From Demequina globuliformis (GTDB lineage: Bacteria > Actinomycetota > Actinomycetes > Actinomycetales > Demequinaceae), in the NCBI RefSeq assembly GCF_000975155.1, contig NZ_BBRG01000001.1:124001-188000 (forward strand): 64,000 nucleotides of DNA. The letters are read 5' to 3'. Below are positions 1 to 9,693 of the stretch, piece by piece. Positions within the stretch are counted from its first letter, which is position 1, and each line of letters begins with the position of its first letter. The position numbers were made by a program, and so were the translations under genes. A model generated the notes under the pieces. That model saw only the letters and a list, made by a program, of their open reading frames with translations, was not told the DNA's origin and ran no database searches.

Positions 1-79
1 GTTCGAGGTACTCAGCGAACCTCGCGCGCTCAGCCTCCTGGCCGCGACGGAACTCTTCTGACGTGTCCTGGTCACTCAT
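1..79 (-). CDS. Unknown protein, N-terminal fragment only
   Basis: A reading frame starts at an ATG at 77-79 and runs off the left edge of the window, so only 26 residues are visible. They are very hydrophilic and rich in Glu and Arg (starting MSDQDTSEEF). A purine-rich ribosome-binding site (GGGAGAG) lies just before the ATG, which supports a real start. The gene follows the helicase gene on the same strand after a 37 bp gap and may be cotranscribed with it. I do not recognise the family from this fragment. Confidence 0.55.
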   Translation of the reverse strand, partial: MSDQDTSEEFRRGQEAERARFAEYLE

Positions 80-116
80 GTCTCTCCCTCACCCTCGCAT
101 CGTCTCTGGATAGAGG

Positions 117-2069
117 CTACTGCCCCGCCGCACGTGCGGCCTCGTCTAGTCGCTCGAGTGCCCCCACGACAACTGCCCTATCCGTCGTGCCCCACAGCGC
201 GGGCATTGACCGGGCGAGGAAGCCGCCGTAACGCGCGTGCTTCAACCGCGAGTCCAGCACAGCGACCACCCCCCGGTCTGCGTGGGTGCGGATCAGGCGG
301 CCTGCGCCTTGAGCCATCAGCAGCGCCGCATGCGTCGCAGACACGGCCATGAATCCGTTGCCGCCGCGTTGTGCGACCGCCTCAGTGCGGGCTTGAGCGA
401 TGGGCTCGTCCGGCCGCGGGAACGGAATGCGGTCGATGATGACGAGTGTGGCGGACGGTCCCGGCACGTCGATTCCCTGCCACAGCGACGTTGACCCAAA
501 CAGACATGCGCGCGGATCCGCCTTGAATTGCTCGACGAGCGTGGGCAGTTGATCGTCAAGTTGGTAGAGAACGGGCAGATCCAAGCGTTCACGCATTGCC
601 TCGGCAGCCGCCTGGCCTGCCCGGTGCGACGAGAACAAGCCCAGCGTGCGGCCGCCCGCGGCCCGAATGAGAGTCTCCATCTCATCCAGCGCCTCATCGG
701 TAATCCCGCCTGCGCCTGGCTTGGGGAGGTGCGCCGCCACGTACAGGATCCCCTGCTTGTCGTAGTCGAATGGGCTGCCCGCGTCGAGGGTCATCGGCTC
801 GGACACGCCCAGGTGAGCGCTGATGGCGCGGAAGTCGCCGCCCAAGGCAAGAGTCGCGGAGGTGAAGACCGCGGACTTCTCCTCGATCAGCCGCGTACGG
901 ATGAGTCCCGCGACGTCGAGTGGCGCAGCCACGATGCGCACGGCCTGCCGCGAGTCGTACTCACCGTCGGGTGGAGCAAGCCAGATGACATAGCGCCCGT
1001 GTTCGCCCTGCAGCTCTTCACAGACGTCGTGTATCTCCTGCAGTGCCGCGCTCGCCATCTTGGCAGTGGCTGAGCCAGCGTCTGGCCCGCTCTGTTGGGT
1101 TTTTTGCACGGCGCTCAGCAACGCACGCGCGGCACCCCGCACAGCCTCGATAGCCTCCGCGAGCTCCTCGCCTAGCCCCGAGCGCAATCGCGTGGGCTCA
1201 TGTTCGCCCAAGGCAGCGTCCAACCGGCGCGCAGCGCGGTCAAGGTCGTCGGTGGTGTGCCCCGCCCTCCTGGCAGCGCGTGCCGCCCTGTCCACGCGCA
1301 GCACAGTGATCTCGTGGGTCGCGGCGGACGTGATTCGCGACACGAGTTCGTGCGCCTCGTCCACGACCAGCGCGTCGTGGTCGCCCAGGAGGTCATGGGA
1401 TGCGGCCTGCACGCCCAAGACGGCATGGTTGGTCACCACGATCTTCGCCTGCGCGGCCTCGTCCCTGACCTTTTGGGAGAAGCACTCCTTGATCATCGGG
1501 CATTTCGATTCCAGGCATTCGCGTCCCGACACCGACACCTGGGCCCAGGCACGATGGGAGACGCCAGGGATCAGGTCATCGCGATCACCAGTGTCCGTCT
1601 CGTCGGCCCACTGGTGCAGGCGCGCAACCTCTTCGCCGAGCGCGCTCGTAGGGCCCGCGGAGATAGGCAACATGTCGTCATCGGGTTCGCCGTAACCGCC
1701 AGCGAGTTTATGGACGCACAGATAGTTCGCGCGTCCCTTGAATAGCGCCGCAGCCGGGCGCGTGCCGAGTTCCGGTTCGAGCGCGTCGAGGACCAGTGGC
1801 AAGTCCTTGGTAAAGACCTGACGTTGGAGCGCAAGGGTCGCGGTGGACACGACCACGCGCGATCCTTCGCGCGCCGCGTGTGCCACGGCAGGCACCAAGT
1901 ACCCCAGTGACTTACCGGTACCGGTACCGGCCTGGACAAGCACGTGTTGCTGAGACTGCAGAGCCTCGTCGACGACCTCGGTCATCTGGGTCTGGCCCTC
2001 GCGAGGAGAGCCCCCAAGCGCCCCGACAGCGACCTCAAGAAGCCGGACGGCCTCGTCCCTGTCACTCAC
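117..2069 (-). CDS. dinG: ATP-dependent DNA helicase, DinG/YoaA (XPD-like) family
   Basis: Superfamily 2 helicase of 650 residues expected to unwind DNA 5' to 3' and act in repair of stalled forks or unusual structures. Visible motifs are the Walker A GTGTGKS (about 48-54), motif II DEAH (237-240), four cysteines at about 118, 185, 190 and 196 spaced like the iron-sulfur cluster of XPD/DinG helicases, and the C-terminal motif QGAGRLIR. Its start ATG overlaps the stop of hflX in an ATGA arrangement, so the two are translationally coupled. The DinG or YoaA label is by family; true orthology to either E. coli protein is not established from sequence alone. Confidence 0.9.
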   Translation of the reverse strand: MSDRDEAVRLLEVAVGALGGSPREGQTQMTEVVDEALQSQQHVLVQAGTGTGKSLGYLVPAVAHAAREGSRVVVSTATLALQRQVFTKDLPLVLDALEPELGTRPAAALFKGRANYLCVHKLAGGYGEPDDDMLPISAGPTSALGEEVARLHQWADETDTGDRDDLIPGVSHRAWAQVSVSGRECLESKCPMIKECFSQKVRDEAAQAKIVVTNHAVLGVQAASHDLLGDHDALVVDEAHELVSRITSAATHEITVLRVDRAARAARRAGHTTDDLDRAARRLDAALGEHEPTRLRSGLGEELAEAIEAVRGAARALLSAVQKTQQSGPDAGSATAKMASAALQEIHDVCEELQGEHGRYVIWLAPPDGEYDSRQAVRIVAAPLDVAGLIRTRLIEEKSAVFTSATLALGGDFRAISAHLGVSEPMTLDAGSPFDYDKQGILYVAAHLPKPGAGGITDEALDEMETLIRAAGGRTLGLFSSHRAGQAAAEAMRERLDLPVLYQLDDQLPTLVEQFKADPRACLFGSTSLWQGIDVPGPSATLVIIDRIPFPRPDEPIAQARTEAVAQRGGNGFMAVSATHAALLMAQGAGRLIRTHADRGVVAVLDSRLKHARYGGFLARSMPALWGTTDRAVVVGALERLDEAARAAGQ

Positions 2070-3556
2070 GCGAAGACGGCCGCCTCCCGGAGCCGTGCGG
2101 CGAGCGCCTCATCCACGAGGGCCACCAGGTGGGTACCGGCGCCCTCGTGCGTTTCAGTGAGCACCTCGCCGTGCTTGTGCGCCTCGTTGACGAGGTCACC
2201 GCGGGTGTATGGCACAACCAGGTCGATGCGCACCTCGGGACGCGGCAGCTCGCGCGCGATCAGGGCAAGCAACTCGTCGATCCCCGCGCCAGTCAGCGCG
2301 GACACCTCGATGGTCATGTCCCGGCGCGCACGCAATCGCATGAGCGTCTCGGGCTCGGCGATATCCGCTTTGTTGAGGACAATGACCTCCTTCACCTGGT
2401 CTGCCCCTGGGACGTCGGCGAGCACTTCCCTCACGGCCGCGATCTGGCTCTCCGGGTCAGGATGTGAGGCGTCGACGACGTGCAGCATGAGGTCGGCGTG
2501 CGACACTTCCTCGAGCGTCGAGGAAAACGCGGCGACCAACTGGTGCGGGAGGTTGCGCACAAACCCCACGGTGTCAGACACCGTGAACTCGCGGCCATCC
2601 GGTGTGCTGGACCGCCGCACGGTGGGATCAAGGGTGGCAAACAGCGCGTTCTCGACGAGCACTCCCGCGCCCGTGACGCGGTTGAGCAGGGAGGACTTGC
2701 CCGCGTTGGTGTACCCCACGATCGCCACGTTGGGAAGCGCAAGGCGACGGTCCCGCCGCACGTTACGGGCCGGCTCCATGGCCTTGATCTGGCGGCGCAG
2801 TTGCGCCATGCGGGTGTGGATGCGGCGACGGTCGAGTTCAATCTTTGTTTCACCCGGGCCGCGCGAACCCATGCCGGCTGCAGCGCCACCCACCTGACCG
2901 CCGGCCTGGCGCGACATGGAGTCACCCCATCCGCGCAGACGTGGCAGAAGGTACTCAAGCTGCGCGAGTTCTACCTGCGCCTTACCTTCCTTGGACTTGG
3001 CGTGCTGGGCAAAGATGTCCAAGATCAGCGCGGTGCGATCAATGACCTTCACCTTGACGACGTCCTCAAGTGCGCGTCGCTGGCTGGGCGCGAGGTCGTC
3101 GTTGACGACGACGGTGTCCGCGCCCACGGCGTGCACGATCTCCTTGACCTCCTCAGCCTTGCCCTTGCCGATGTACGTGGCGGGGTCAGGATGGGGCCTG
3201 CGTTGCAGGACTCCGTCGAGCACCTGCGATCCCGCGGTTTCGGCCAGCGCAGCGAGTTCACGCAGTCCCACCTCCGCGTCTTCGACGGTGCCCCGGGAGA
3301 ACTGCCCCACGAGCACGACCTTCTCGAGTCGCAACTGGCGATACTCGACTTCAGTGATGTCTTCAAGTTCGGTCGACAGGTTGTCGACACGACGCAATGC
3401 AGCGCGTTCATCGCGGTCGAACTGGTCCCCGTCGTAGTCGGTGCGGAGCGTCTGTCCCGCGCTCACTGCGGTCCCGGCGCGCGACAGCACACGGGAAATC
3501 GTCGCATCGTCTCGGCGCGCGCGGTCCGCGGAGGTGTCCTCATTCAGGTCTGACAT
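2066..3556 (-). CDS. hflX: Ribosome-associated GTPase HflX
   Basis: HflX binds the 50S subunit and rescues or splits stalled ribosomes in a GTP-dependent way. The 496-residue protein has the N-terminal HflX domain, a glycine-rich linker with SRGPGETKIE (about 231-240), and a GTPase domain with G1 GYTNAGKSS (281-289), G3 DTVGF and G4 NKAD. Roughly 60 N-terminal residues are hydrophilic and poorly conserved, as in other actinobacterial HflX. It is divergent from the methyltransferase gene, 62 bp away, and coupled to the downstream helicase. No good Shine-Dalgarno site precedes the ATG. Confidence 0.96.
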   Translation of the reverse strand: MSDLNEDTSADRARRDDATISRVLSRAGTAVSAGQTLRTDYDGDQFDRDERAALRRVDNLSTELEDITEVEYRQLRLEKVVLVGQFSRGTVEDAEVGLRELAALAETAGSQVLDGVLQRRPHPDPATYIGKGKAEEVKEIVHAVGADTVVVNDDLAPSQRRALEDVVKVKVIDRTALILDIFAQHAKSKEGKAQVELAQLEYLLPRLRGWGDSMSRQAGGQVGGAAAGMGSRGPGETKIELDRRRIHTRMAQLRRQIKAMEPARNVRRDRRLALPNVAIVGYTNAGKSSLLNRVTGAGVLVENALFATLDPTVRRSSTPDGREFTVSDTVGFVRNLPHQLVAAFSSTLEEVSHADLMLHVVDASHPDPESQIAAVREVLADVPGADQVKEVIVLNKADIAEPETLMRLRARRDMTIEVSALTGAGIDELLALIARELPRPEVRIDLVVPYTRGDLVNEAHKHGEVLTETHEGAGTHLVALVDEALAARLREAAVFA

Positions 3557-3605
3557 ATGCGTCTATTGTCTCACCCCGGGCAGACACGCACCACGCCCGG
3601 GCCTG

Positions 3606-3611
3606 TAACCT
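3606..3611 (+). promoter_or_regulatory. Candidate -10 element (TAACCT), leaderless layout
   Basis: TAACCT fits the actinobacterial TANNNT consensus and ends 7 nt before the ATG of the methyltransferase at 3619. Transcription would begin at or next to the A of the ATG, and no Shine-Dalgarno site is present. This is inferred from spacing only. Confidence 0.45.
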
Positions 3612-3618
3612 CGCTTGA

Positions 3619-4239
3619 ATGAGCACCGCCGACCACTACTTCACGGCCGACCCTGCCTCCGCTGATGAGCGCCGCATCATCAGGGCGGCCATCGCGGGAC
3701 GCGAAGTCGACCTCGAGACAGCACCAGGCGTCTTCTCCCCCGACCACGTCGACCTCGGCACCCAGGTGCTGCTGCGCCACCTGCCGCCACCGGCGGAGAC
3801 GGTCCTCGACCTCGGTTGCGGCTGGGGTCCGTTGGCGCTCACCGCGGCGCTGCAGCGGCCCGATGCCCGCATCACCGCCGTCGATGTGAACAGGAGGGCG
3901 TTGGACCTGCTGGAGCGCAACGCGGCTCGCTTGGGTGCGTCAGCGGCAATCGAGGCGCGTGAACCTCAAGCCGTGCCCGCCGACCGCACCTTTGCCGCGA
4001 TCTGGTCCAACCCTCCGATCCGCATCGGCAAGCCGGCGTTGCATGCACTCCTCAGTACGTGGCTTCCGCGGCTCGAGTCCGGTGGTCACGCGCACCTCGT
4101 GGTGCAAAAAAACCTGGGAGCGGACTCGCTAACGGCGTGGATCGCGCGTCAGCGGGACGATGCCGGCCGCAGTTGGGGTGACATCGAGAAGGTTGGGTCT
4201 GCCAAGGGCTTTCGGGTCTTGCGCTTGACGCGTCGCTAG
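3619..4239 (+). CDS. Class I SAM-dependent methyltransferase, RsmC-like
   Basis: A 206-residue methyltransferase of the MTS/RsmC type (small methyltransferase domain). Motif I is VLDLGCGWGPLAL (about 56-68), an acidic Asp follows the second strand (VDVN), and the catalytic-loop motif is SNPPIR (about 133-138), which is typical of RsmC-like 16S rRNA guanine-N2 methyltransferases. It lacks the degenerate N-terminal half of E. coli RsmC, as single-domain actinobacterial members do. The substrate cannot be proven from sequence. It stands alone between divergent hflX and convergent dapF. Confidence 0.88.
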   Translation: MSTADHYFTADPASADERRIIRAAIAGREVDLETAPGVFSPDHVDLGTQVLLRHLPPPAETVLDLGCGWGPLALTAALQRPDARITAVDVNRRALDLLERNAARLGASAAIEAREPQAVPADRTFAAIWSNPPIRIGKPALHALLSTWLPRLESGGHAHLVVQKNLGADSLTAWIARQRDDAGRSWGDIEKVGSAKGFRVLRLTRR

Positions 4240-4260
4240 CCAGTTCGCGGCGCCGTGCCG

Positions 4261-5169
4261 TCACGCGCCTGCGGGAATAGTGACGCCGTCGGCGACCAGG
4301 ACCGCAGGCCCCTCAAGCGTGGTCGCATCGTCGGTAATCCGGACGGTCACTTCTCCCCCGGGTACCTCAATGTCCCACACACGTGGCGCATCGGCCCCAC
4401 CCCAGGTGGACAGCGCCAACGCCACGGCGCAGGCTCCCGTACCGCACGACTGCGTCTCTCCTGATCCGCGCTCGTGGACGCGCATGCGGGCCCAGCCGCG
4501 CACCTCGCCGGCGACCTCTCGTTCGCCCAGGGCCACCGCAAACTCCACATTCGAACCGTTCCTGGGCGCCGGTGTCACCGTTGGCGCGGCCGTCAGGTCA
4601 AGCGCCGCGAGCTCGTCTCCTGTCGCCAGTGCCACGACATGGTGGGGGTTGCCCACGTTGACGGACAGCGCGGGTCGAGCCACGTCAAGCCCTGTCGCGC
4701 GCACCTCGGAATCGAACGGCTCCACCGTGGTCGCGCCCTCGCGGCCCACCACGTACGCTCCCATCCCGATCGCGTACCGGCACTCGCCAACGGCTGTGAC
4801 ACGGCGCGGGCCGCCCCGCGTCATGAAGTCGAGTCCCTCACTCAGATCTTCGCCTGCCTGGGATTCGAGGAAAGCCCCGAAGACCCGGGCGCCATTTCCG
4901 CACATCTCTGAGGTGGTGCCGTCAGCATTCCAGTAGTCCATGAACCAGGTCTGCGGCTCCGCGCCTGCCCCTGCGGGCAACGCGCCGGAACGCACGGCAC
5001 GGATGACCCCGTCGCCGCCGATGCCGCCGCGCCGGTCTGCCAGCGTGCGCACGAGCGCAGGAGTCAGATCAATGGCGCCCGCCTCATCCATGAGCAAGAC
5101 GAAGTCGTTGCGCGTGCCGTGACCCTTGGTGAAGGCCACGGCGGCGGTCGGCTGGGGCACGTCAGTCAT
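4261..5169 (-). CDS. dapF: Diaminopimelate epimerase
   Basis: DapF converts LL-diaminopimelate to the meso form, the last step before peptidoglycan crosslinking or lysine synthesis. The 302-residue protein shows the two catalytic cysteines in their expected contexts, MCGNGARVFG (Cys about 90) and QSCGTGACAVAL (Cys about 242), plus the conserved N-terminal GTRNDFVLL. It is the last gene of the recA-recX-rny-miaB-miaA-dapF series and its start overlaps the end of miaA. dapA and dapB lie elsewhere in the window. Confidence 0.97.
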   Translation of the reverse strand: MTDVPQPTAAVAFTKGHGTRNDFVLLMDEAGAIDLTPALVRTLADRRGGIGGDGVIRAVRSGALPAGAGAEPQTWFMDYWNADGTTSEMCGNGARVFGAFLESQAGEDLSEGLDFMTRGGPRRVTAVGECRYAIGMGAYVVGREGATTVEPFDSEVRATGLDVARPALSVNVGNPHHVVALATGDELAALDLTAAPTVTPAPRNGSNVEFAVALGEREVAGEVRGWARMRVHERGSGETQSCGTGACAVALALSTWGGADAPRVWDIEVPGGEVTVRITDDATTLEGPAVLVADGVTIPAGA

Positions 5170-6110
5170 GACCCCAGGTTACCGGCCACACGCACCACCG
5201 CCGCGGCAGCGCGTGCCACATCGCTCCTGGATGCGGGGGCTGGAATCCACGTCACCCGTGGATCGGGCCCAAACCACCTGCGCTGACGGCGCGCGAGACG
5301 ACGTGTGTGTTGGGCGATGAGTTCACGGGTCTGCTGAGCAGTGAGCTCGCCATCGAGGTGCCGCAAGGTCTCGGCATACCCGACGGCGCGCTGCGCAGTG
5401 GTGGCCTCGCGCAAGCCGCGCGCGACGAGCGCACGGACCTCGTCCACCAGGCCGCCGTCCCACATGGCGTTGACGCGGGAGTCGATCCTGGGGTCCAACG
5501 TCGCGTAGTCGAGGTCGAGCCCCACCTGCACCGTCGGGATTTCGTAGGTGTGCTGCGGCAATACGGACGAGAACTGCTCCCCCGTCAGCGTGATGACTTC
5601 GAGTGCGCGCACAATGCGCTTGGCGTTGCGCGCGTCGATGCGCTCCGCAGCAAGGGGGTCGACGGCGGCGAGCTCGCCGTGCAGGATTCCCGGGCCCTCC
5701 GACTCGGCCCGAGCTTCCAGCGCGGCGCGCAGCTCAGGGTCAGTCGGCGGAAACGAGAAGCGGTCAATCAGCGCTCGGTGGTACAGCCCGGAGCCACCCA
5801 CGACGATGGCACGCTTGCCCCGTGCGTGAATGGCCGCGATGTCCGCGCGCGCCTCCCGTTGAAAACGCGCGACCGAGGCATCCTCGCTGACATCGAGAGT
5901 ATCGAGTTGGTGGTGCGCAATGCCGCGGCGTTGGTCGACCGGGAGCTTCGCGGTCCCAATATCCATACCGCGATAGAACTGCATCGAGTCCGCATTGACG
6001 ATCTCGCCGTCGAGGGCCTCAGCCACCGCGAGTGAGACGTCTGACTTACCCGTCGCGGTGGAACCGACTATGGCGATGACCGGTGGCACCGGCGACGCTG
6101 TAGCGTTCAC
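5166..6110 (-). CDS. miaA: tRNA dimethylallyltransferase
   Basis: MiaA transfers a dimethylallyl group to N6 of A37 in tRNAs reading codons that begin with U. The 314-residue protein has the P-loop GSTATGKS (16-23), the [15 protein letters not shown] motif (41-55) and the C-terminal RRQRRWF segment. Starts and stops overlap with miaB upstream and dapF downstream, so the three are translationally linked. MiaB, encoded next door, performs the next modification on the same base. Confidence 0.97.
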   Translation of the reverse strand: MNATASPVPPVIAIVGSTATGKSDVSLAVAEALDGEIVNADSMQFYRGMDIGTAKLPVDQRRGIAHHQLDTLDVSEDASVARFQREARADIAAIHARGKRAIVVGGSGLYHRALIDRFSFPPTDPELRAALEARAESEGPGILHGELAAVDPLAAERIDARNAKRIVRALEVITLTGEQFSSVLPQHTYEIPTVQVGLDLDYATLDPRIDSRVNAMWDGGLVDEVRALVARGLREATTAQRAVGYAETLRHLDGELTAQQTRELIAQHTRRLARRQRRWFGPDPRVTWIPAPASRSDVARAAAAVVRVAGNLGS

Positions 6111-7645
6111 GCTCCGGCGACGCGCAAGGTGGGGATCCCCAGTCCTACTGGACCCGCGGCGGGTGTGCCCGTGCCGCAGGAACTACCACAGCCGCCACCC
6201 CCGTGGTCGTGGCCACCGTCGCGCACCTGCTGCCACGCATCGCCCGCCTGCGTGGATCGCACGGCGTAGGTCCCGCCGGCAATCGCGGAGTCGGCGATCA
6301 GGTGATACGGCGCCGCATGCGTCACATCGACCGTCACCAGGTCTCCCGGGCGGGGAGCCGGCCCGTTCTCGGGAACCGTGAAGTGCACAAGTCGGTTATC
6401 CGGCGCACGCCCGGACATGCGCTCGTGCTGCGCATCCTTGCGGCCACCCGAGCCCTTGCCTGTGCTGTCCAACACGAGGACCTCGACGGTGCGGCCCACG
6501 ATCTTGTGATTTTCCTCGACTGAGATACGGTCCTGCAGCGCAAGCAGCCTCTCGAAACGCGCCTGAACGACCTCCTTGGGAAGCTCCGGCAAGTCGAAGG
6601 CCGGCGTCCCTGGCCGCGGCGAGTACTGGAACGTGAAGGCGCTCGAGAAGCGCGAGGCCTCGACCACTCGAAGCGTTTCCTCGAAATCTTCCTCGGTCTC
6701 CCCTGGGAAGCCGACGATGATGTCAGTGGTGATCGCAGCGTCAGGCATGACCGCCCGCACCTTGTCGAGGATTCCGAGGAACCTCGCTGACCGGTAGGAC
6801 CGACGCATGGCGCGCAACACCGCGTCCGAGCCGGACTGGAGCGGCATGTGCAGACTCGGCATCACGTTGGGCGTCTCCGCCATGGCGTCAATGACGTCGT
6901 CAGTGAACGCTGCGGGGTGGGGCGAGGTAAAGCGCACGCGCTCGAGCCCATCGATCTGACCACAGGCACGCAAGAGCTTGGCGAAGGCTCCCCGATCACC
7001 GAACTCGACGCCGTAGGAGTTGACGTTTTGCCCCAGGAGCGTGACCTCGACGACGCCCTGAGACACGAGCGCCTCGACCTCCGCGAGAATCTCCCCCGGC
7101 CGGCGGTCGCGCTCCTTGCCACGCAGCGACGGAACAATGCAGAAGGTGCACGTGTTATTGCACCCCACCGAGATTGACACCCAGGCGCTCGAGATGGCGT
7201 CTCGACGGCTCGGCAGCGTGGACGGGAACACCTGCAGAGATTCCTCGATCTCCACTTGAGCCTCAGCGTTGTGCCGGGCGCGCTCAAGCAAAGCTGGCAG
7301 AACGTCGAGGTTGTGAGTGCCGAACACGACGTCCACCCAGGGCGCCATTTCGACGATCTCTCCACGGTCCTTCTGCGCAAGGCAGCCGCCGACGGCGATT
7401 TGCATGCCAGGACGCCTGGCCTTGACGGACGCCAACTGCCCCAGATTGCCGTAAAGCTTGTTGGCTGCGTTTTCGCGGACCGCACAGGTATTGATGACGA
7501 CGACGTCTGCCTCGGATTCGTTCGGCGCGGCGGCGGTGTAGCCGGCGCCTTCGAGGAGACCCGCCATGTGCTCAGAGTCGTGGATGTTCATCTGACATCC
7601 GAGCGTTTTGACGAGGTACGTGGGTGCGAGTGCGGTGTCTGTCAT
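6107..7645 (-). CDS. miaB: tRNA-2-methylthio-N6-dimethylallyladenosine synthase
   Basis: Radical SAM methylthiotransferase that adds the ms2 group to i6A37. The N-terminal UPF0004 domain carries cysteines at about 17, 54 and 88 for the auxiliary cluster, and the radical SAM motif CNNTCTFC gives cysteines 162, 166 and 169. A TRAM domain follows at about 385-455. Unusually, the last 40 or so residues form a tail rich in Gly, His and Cys ([15 protein letters not shown]) not needed for the known domains. It sits 2 bp after the end of the RNase Y gene and overlaps miaA. Confidence 0.97.
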   Translation of the reverse strand: MTDTALAPTYLVKTLGCQMNIHDSEHMAGLLEGAGYTAAAPNESEADVVVINTCAVRENAANKLYGNLGQLASVKARRPGMQIAVGGCLAQKDRGEIVEMAPWVDVVFGTHNLDVLPALLERARHNAEAQVEIEESLQVFPSTLPSRRDAISSAWVSISVGCNNTCTFCIVPSLRGKERDRRPGEILAEVEALVSQGVVEVTLLGQNVNSYGVEFGDRGAFAKLLRACGQIDGLERVRFTSPHPAAFTDDVIDAMAETPNVMPSLHMPLQSGSDAVLRAMRRSYRSARFLGILDKVRAVMPDAAITTDIIVGFPGETEEDFEETLRVVEASRFSSAFTFQYSPRPGTPAFDLPELPKEVVQARFERLLALQDRISVEENHKIVGRTVEVLVLDSTGKGSGGRKDAQHERMSGRAPDNRLVHFTVPENGPAPRPGDLVTVDVTHAAPYHLIADSAIAGGTYAVRSTQAGDAWQQVRDGGHDHGGGGCGSSCGTGTPAAGPVGLGIPTLRVAGA

Positions 7646-7647
7646 GC

Positions 7648-9108
7648 CTATCCTGCGACGGCGTCCGCGCGGCGTTCGCGGATCACGGTCACTTTGATCT
7701 CCCCAGGGAAGCTGAGGTCATTGCTGATGTGCTCAGCAATTGTACGCGCCAGATCCCCTACCGCGGAGTCCGCGACCTCGTCTGGTTCCACCATGACGCG
7801 CACCTCGCGGCCGGCGGACATGGCGAGAACGCGGCTGACCCCTGCGTGCTCAGCGACCAAGTGCTCGAGGTTCTCGAGGCGTTCCACGTAGCCGTCAGAG
7901 TCGTCACGGCGGGCGCCCTGACGACCTGCGGAGACGGCATCAGCGACCTGCACGATCACGGCCTCAACCGTCTCTTGCGGCACCTCGTCGTGGTGGGCAG
8001 CGATGGCGTTCACGACGCTGGGCTGCTCGCCATGCTCGGCGGCGAACGCCGCCCCAATCGCTGCGTGCGTTCCGGGAGTGTCGTGTGTGAAGGCCTTGCC
8101 GATGTCATGCATGAACGCTGCGCGGCGTGCCAGGTCGACGTCTGCACCGATCTCTTGAGCGATGTCTGCCGCAATCTGTGCGCACTCCACCAGGTGGGCC
8201 AACACGTTTTGCCCATACGACGTGCGCAGGCGCAACTTCCCCAGAGCTTCGATCATCGCGGGGTCAACTGCGCTGACGCGTGCAGCCTCGAGGGCGTCGA
8301 GCCCGGCGTCATGGTGACGCTGCTCGGCCTCCTCAACGGACTTCGCGTACGCGGCCTCGACGCGCTGCGGGTGGATGCGGCCGTCCTCGACAAGATCGCG
8401 CAGCATGACCTCGGCGATTTCTCTACGCGCGACGTCGAAGCAGGACAACTGGACTGCATTCACGCCTTCTTCGACAATCACGTTAACGCCGGTCAGAGCC
8501 TCAAAGGCGCGGATATTGCGGCCCTCACGACCGATGATGCGCCCTTTCATCTCCTCGTTCGGCAAGTCGATCCATACCGTCGCGCTCTCGGAGGACGTGT
8601 CCGCGGCTTGGCGCTGCATCGCCTGAACGAGGATCTCGCGTGCCTTGCGGTCGGCGTCCTTGCGCGCGGCGCGGCCAATGCGGCGCACGGTCGTGCGCGC
8701 ACTCTCTTTGGCATCTTTGATCAGACGCGCCTCGAGCGCCGTCCTCGCCTCGTCTGCATCAAGGTGGGCGATGTCAGCGAGAGCCTCGCGCTGCTGACGC
8801 TCGTAGCCGCTGCGCTCCTCGTGGAGGCGGCGCTCGTCGCGCGCGATGACTGCGGCACGCTCGTCGAGCGCGCGTGAGTACTTCTGGGCGGCGCGTTGGT
8901 CGGCCGACAGTTCTTTTTCGCGCTGCGCTACCCGCTCCTCGCGGCGTTGTGCCTCCGACAACAGCTCGCGCGCCTCCGTGCGGATACTCTGCACTTCCTC
9001 GGTGCTGGAGCGGCGAATGTCGGAAGCCTCGCGCCGCGCGAAGTGCACCAGCAGTAGGGACACCAGCAACAACACCAGGGTCGCGACGGTGGCGATCAGT
9101 TGCGTCAC
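7648..9108 (-). CDS. rny: Ribonuclease Y
   Basis: Membrane-anchored endoribonuclease that starts mRNA decay. With the start chosen here it has 486 residues: one N-terminal transmembrane helix (about 3-22), a long Arg/Glu-rich coiled coil (to about 168), a KH domain with [13 protein letters not shown] (about 191-203) and an HD domain with the metal-binding MHDIGK (about 333-338). The start is a GTG at 9106-9108, seven nt after AAGGAG; the GTG six nt earlier is too close to that site. Its place between recX and miaB resembles the recA-rny neighbourhood of Bacillus. RNase J and PNPase are also encoded in this window. Confidence 0.93.
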   Translation of the reverse strand: MTQLIATVATLVLLLVSLLLVHFARREASDIRRSSTEEVQSIRTEARELLSEAQRREERVAQREKELSADQRAAQKYSRALDERAAVIARDERRLHEERSGYERQQREALADIAHLDADEARTALEARLIKDAKESARTTVRRIGRAARKDADRKAREILVQAMQRQAADTSSESATVWIDLPNEEMKGRIIGREGRNIRAFEALTGVNVIVEEGVNAVQLSCFDVARREIAEVMLRDLVEDGRIHPQRVEAAYAKSVEEAEQRHHDAGLDALEAARVSAVDPAMIEALGKLRLRTSYGQNVLAHLVECAQIAADIAQEIGADVDLARRAAFMHDIGKAFTHDTPGTHAAIGAAFAAEHGEQPSVVNAIAAHHDEVPQETVEAVIVQVADAVSAGRQGARRDDSDGYVERLENLEHLVAEHAGVSRVLAMSAGREVRVMVEPDEVADSAVGDLARTIAEHISNDLSFPGEIKVTVIRERRADAVAG

Positions 9109-9162
9109 GCCCACTCTCCTTGGGTCTCGAGGCTCACGCGCCCCTCGGACGCTGGTGACAGA

Positions 9163-9693
9163 CTACGCACCCTCACTATCGGCACGTTGCAAGTCTTTCA
9201 CGAGCGAGAACGCCAACGACGGCGAATAACCACGCCGTCCGAGCATGCCCACGACGCGTCGCGCGCGAGCATCGTTGTCGACGTGCGACAACTGATTCCA
9301 CCTTTTGTGCGCGAGCGCCGCGGCCGCGGCGCGCTCGTCATCGTCGCTGATCTGCTCGACCGCCTCCTGCACAAGTGAGTCGTCGAACCCTTTACGCCTT
9401 AGCTCCTGCGCGATCACGCGCCGTGCTTTGCCGCGCTCGTTGTGGCGAGTGCGAGCAATCGCGCCCGCCAAAGCGGCGTCGTCGAGCAGCCCCACCTCGA
9501 CGTAGCGAGCGACGACCTCATCGGCAACGTCGTCGGGAACGTCGCGGGAGATCAGCGCCTCCCGCAACTGCCCCGTGGAACGAGGCGAATGCGACAGCAG
9601 TCTCAGCGCGATCTCCCGGGCACGCTCGCCGGGGTCAGCGTCGTGGGACGCCGACCCCGCGCGTGCCTGTTTGCGCTGGGACGAGGACGCCAT
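9163..9693 (-). CDS. recX: Regulatory protein RecX
   Basis: RecX binds RecA filaments and limits RecA recombinase and coprotease activity. The 176-residue protein contains the three-helix RecX repeats, for example ALRLLSHSPRSTGQLREAL near the N terminus. Its ATG overlaps the stop of recA (ATGA at 9690-9695), the usual actinobacterial arrangement that ties RecX production to RecA. It therefore shares the LexA-controlled promoter upstream of recA. Confidence 0.95.
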   Translation of the reverse strand: MASSSQRKQARAGSASHDADPGERAREIALRLLSHSPRSTGQLREALISRDVPDDVADEVVARYVEVGLLDDAALAGAIARTRHNERGKARRVIAQELRRKGFDDSLVQEAVEQISDDDERAAAAALAHKRWNQLSHVDNDARARRVVGMLGRRGYSPSLAFSLVKDLQRADSEGA

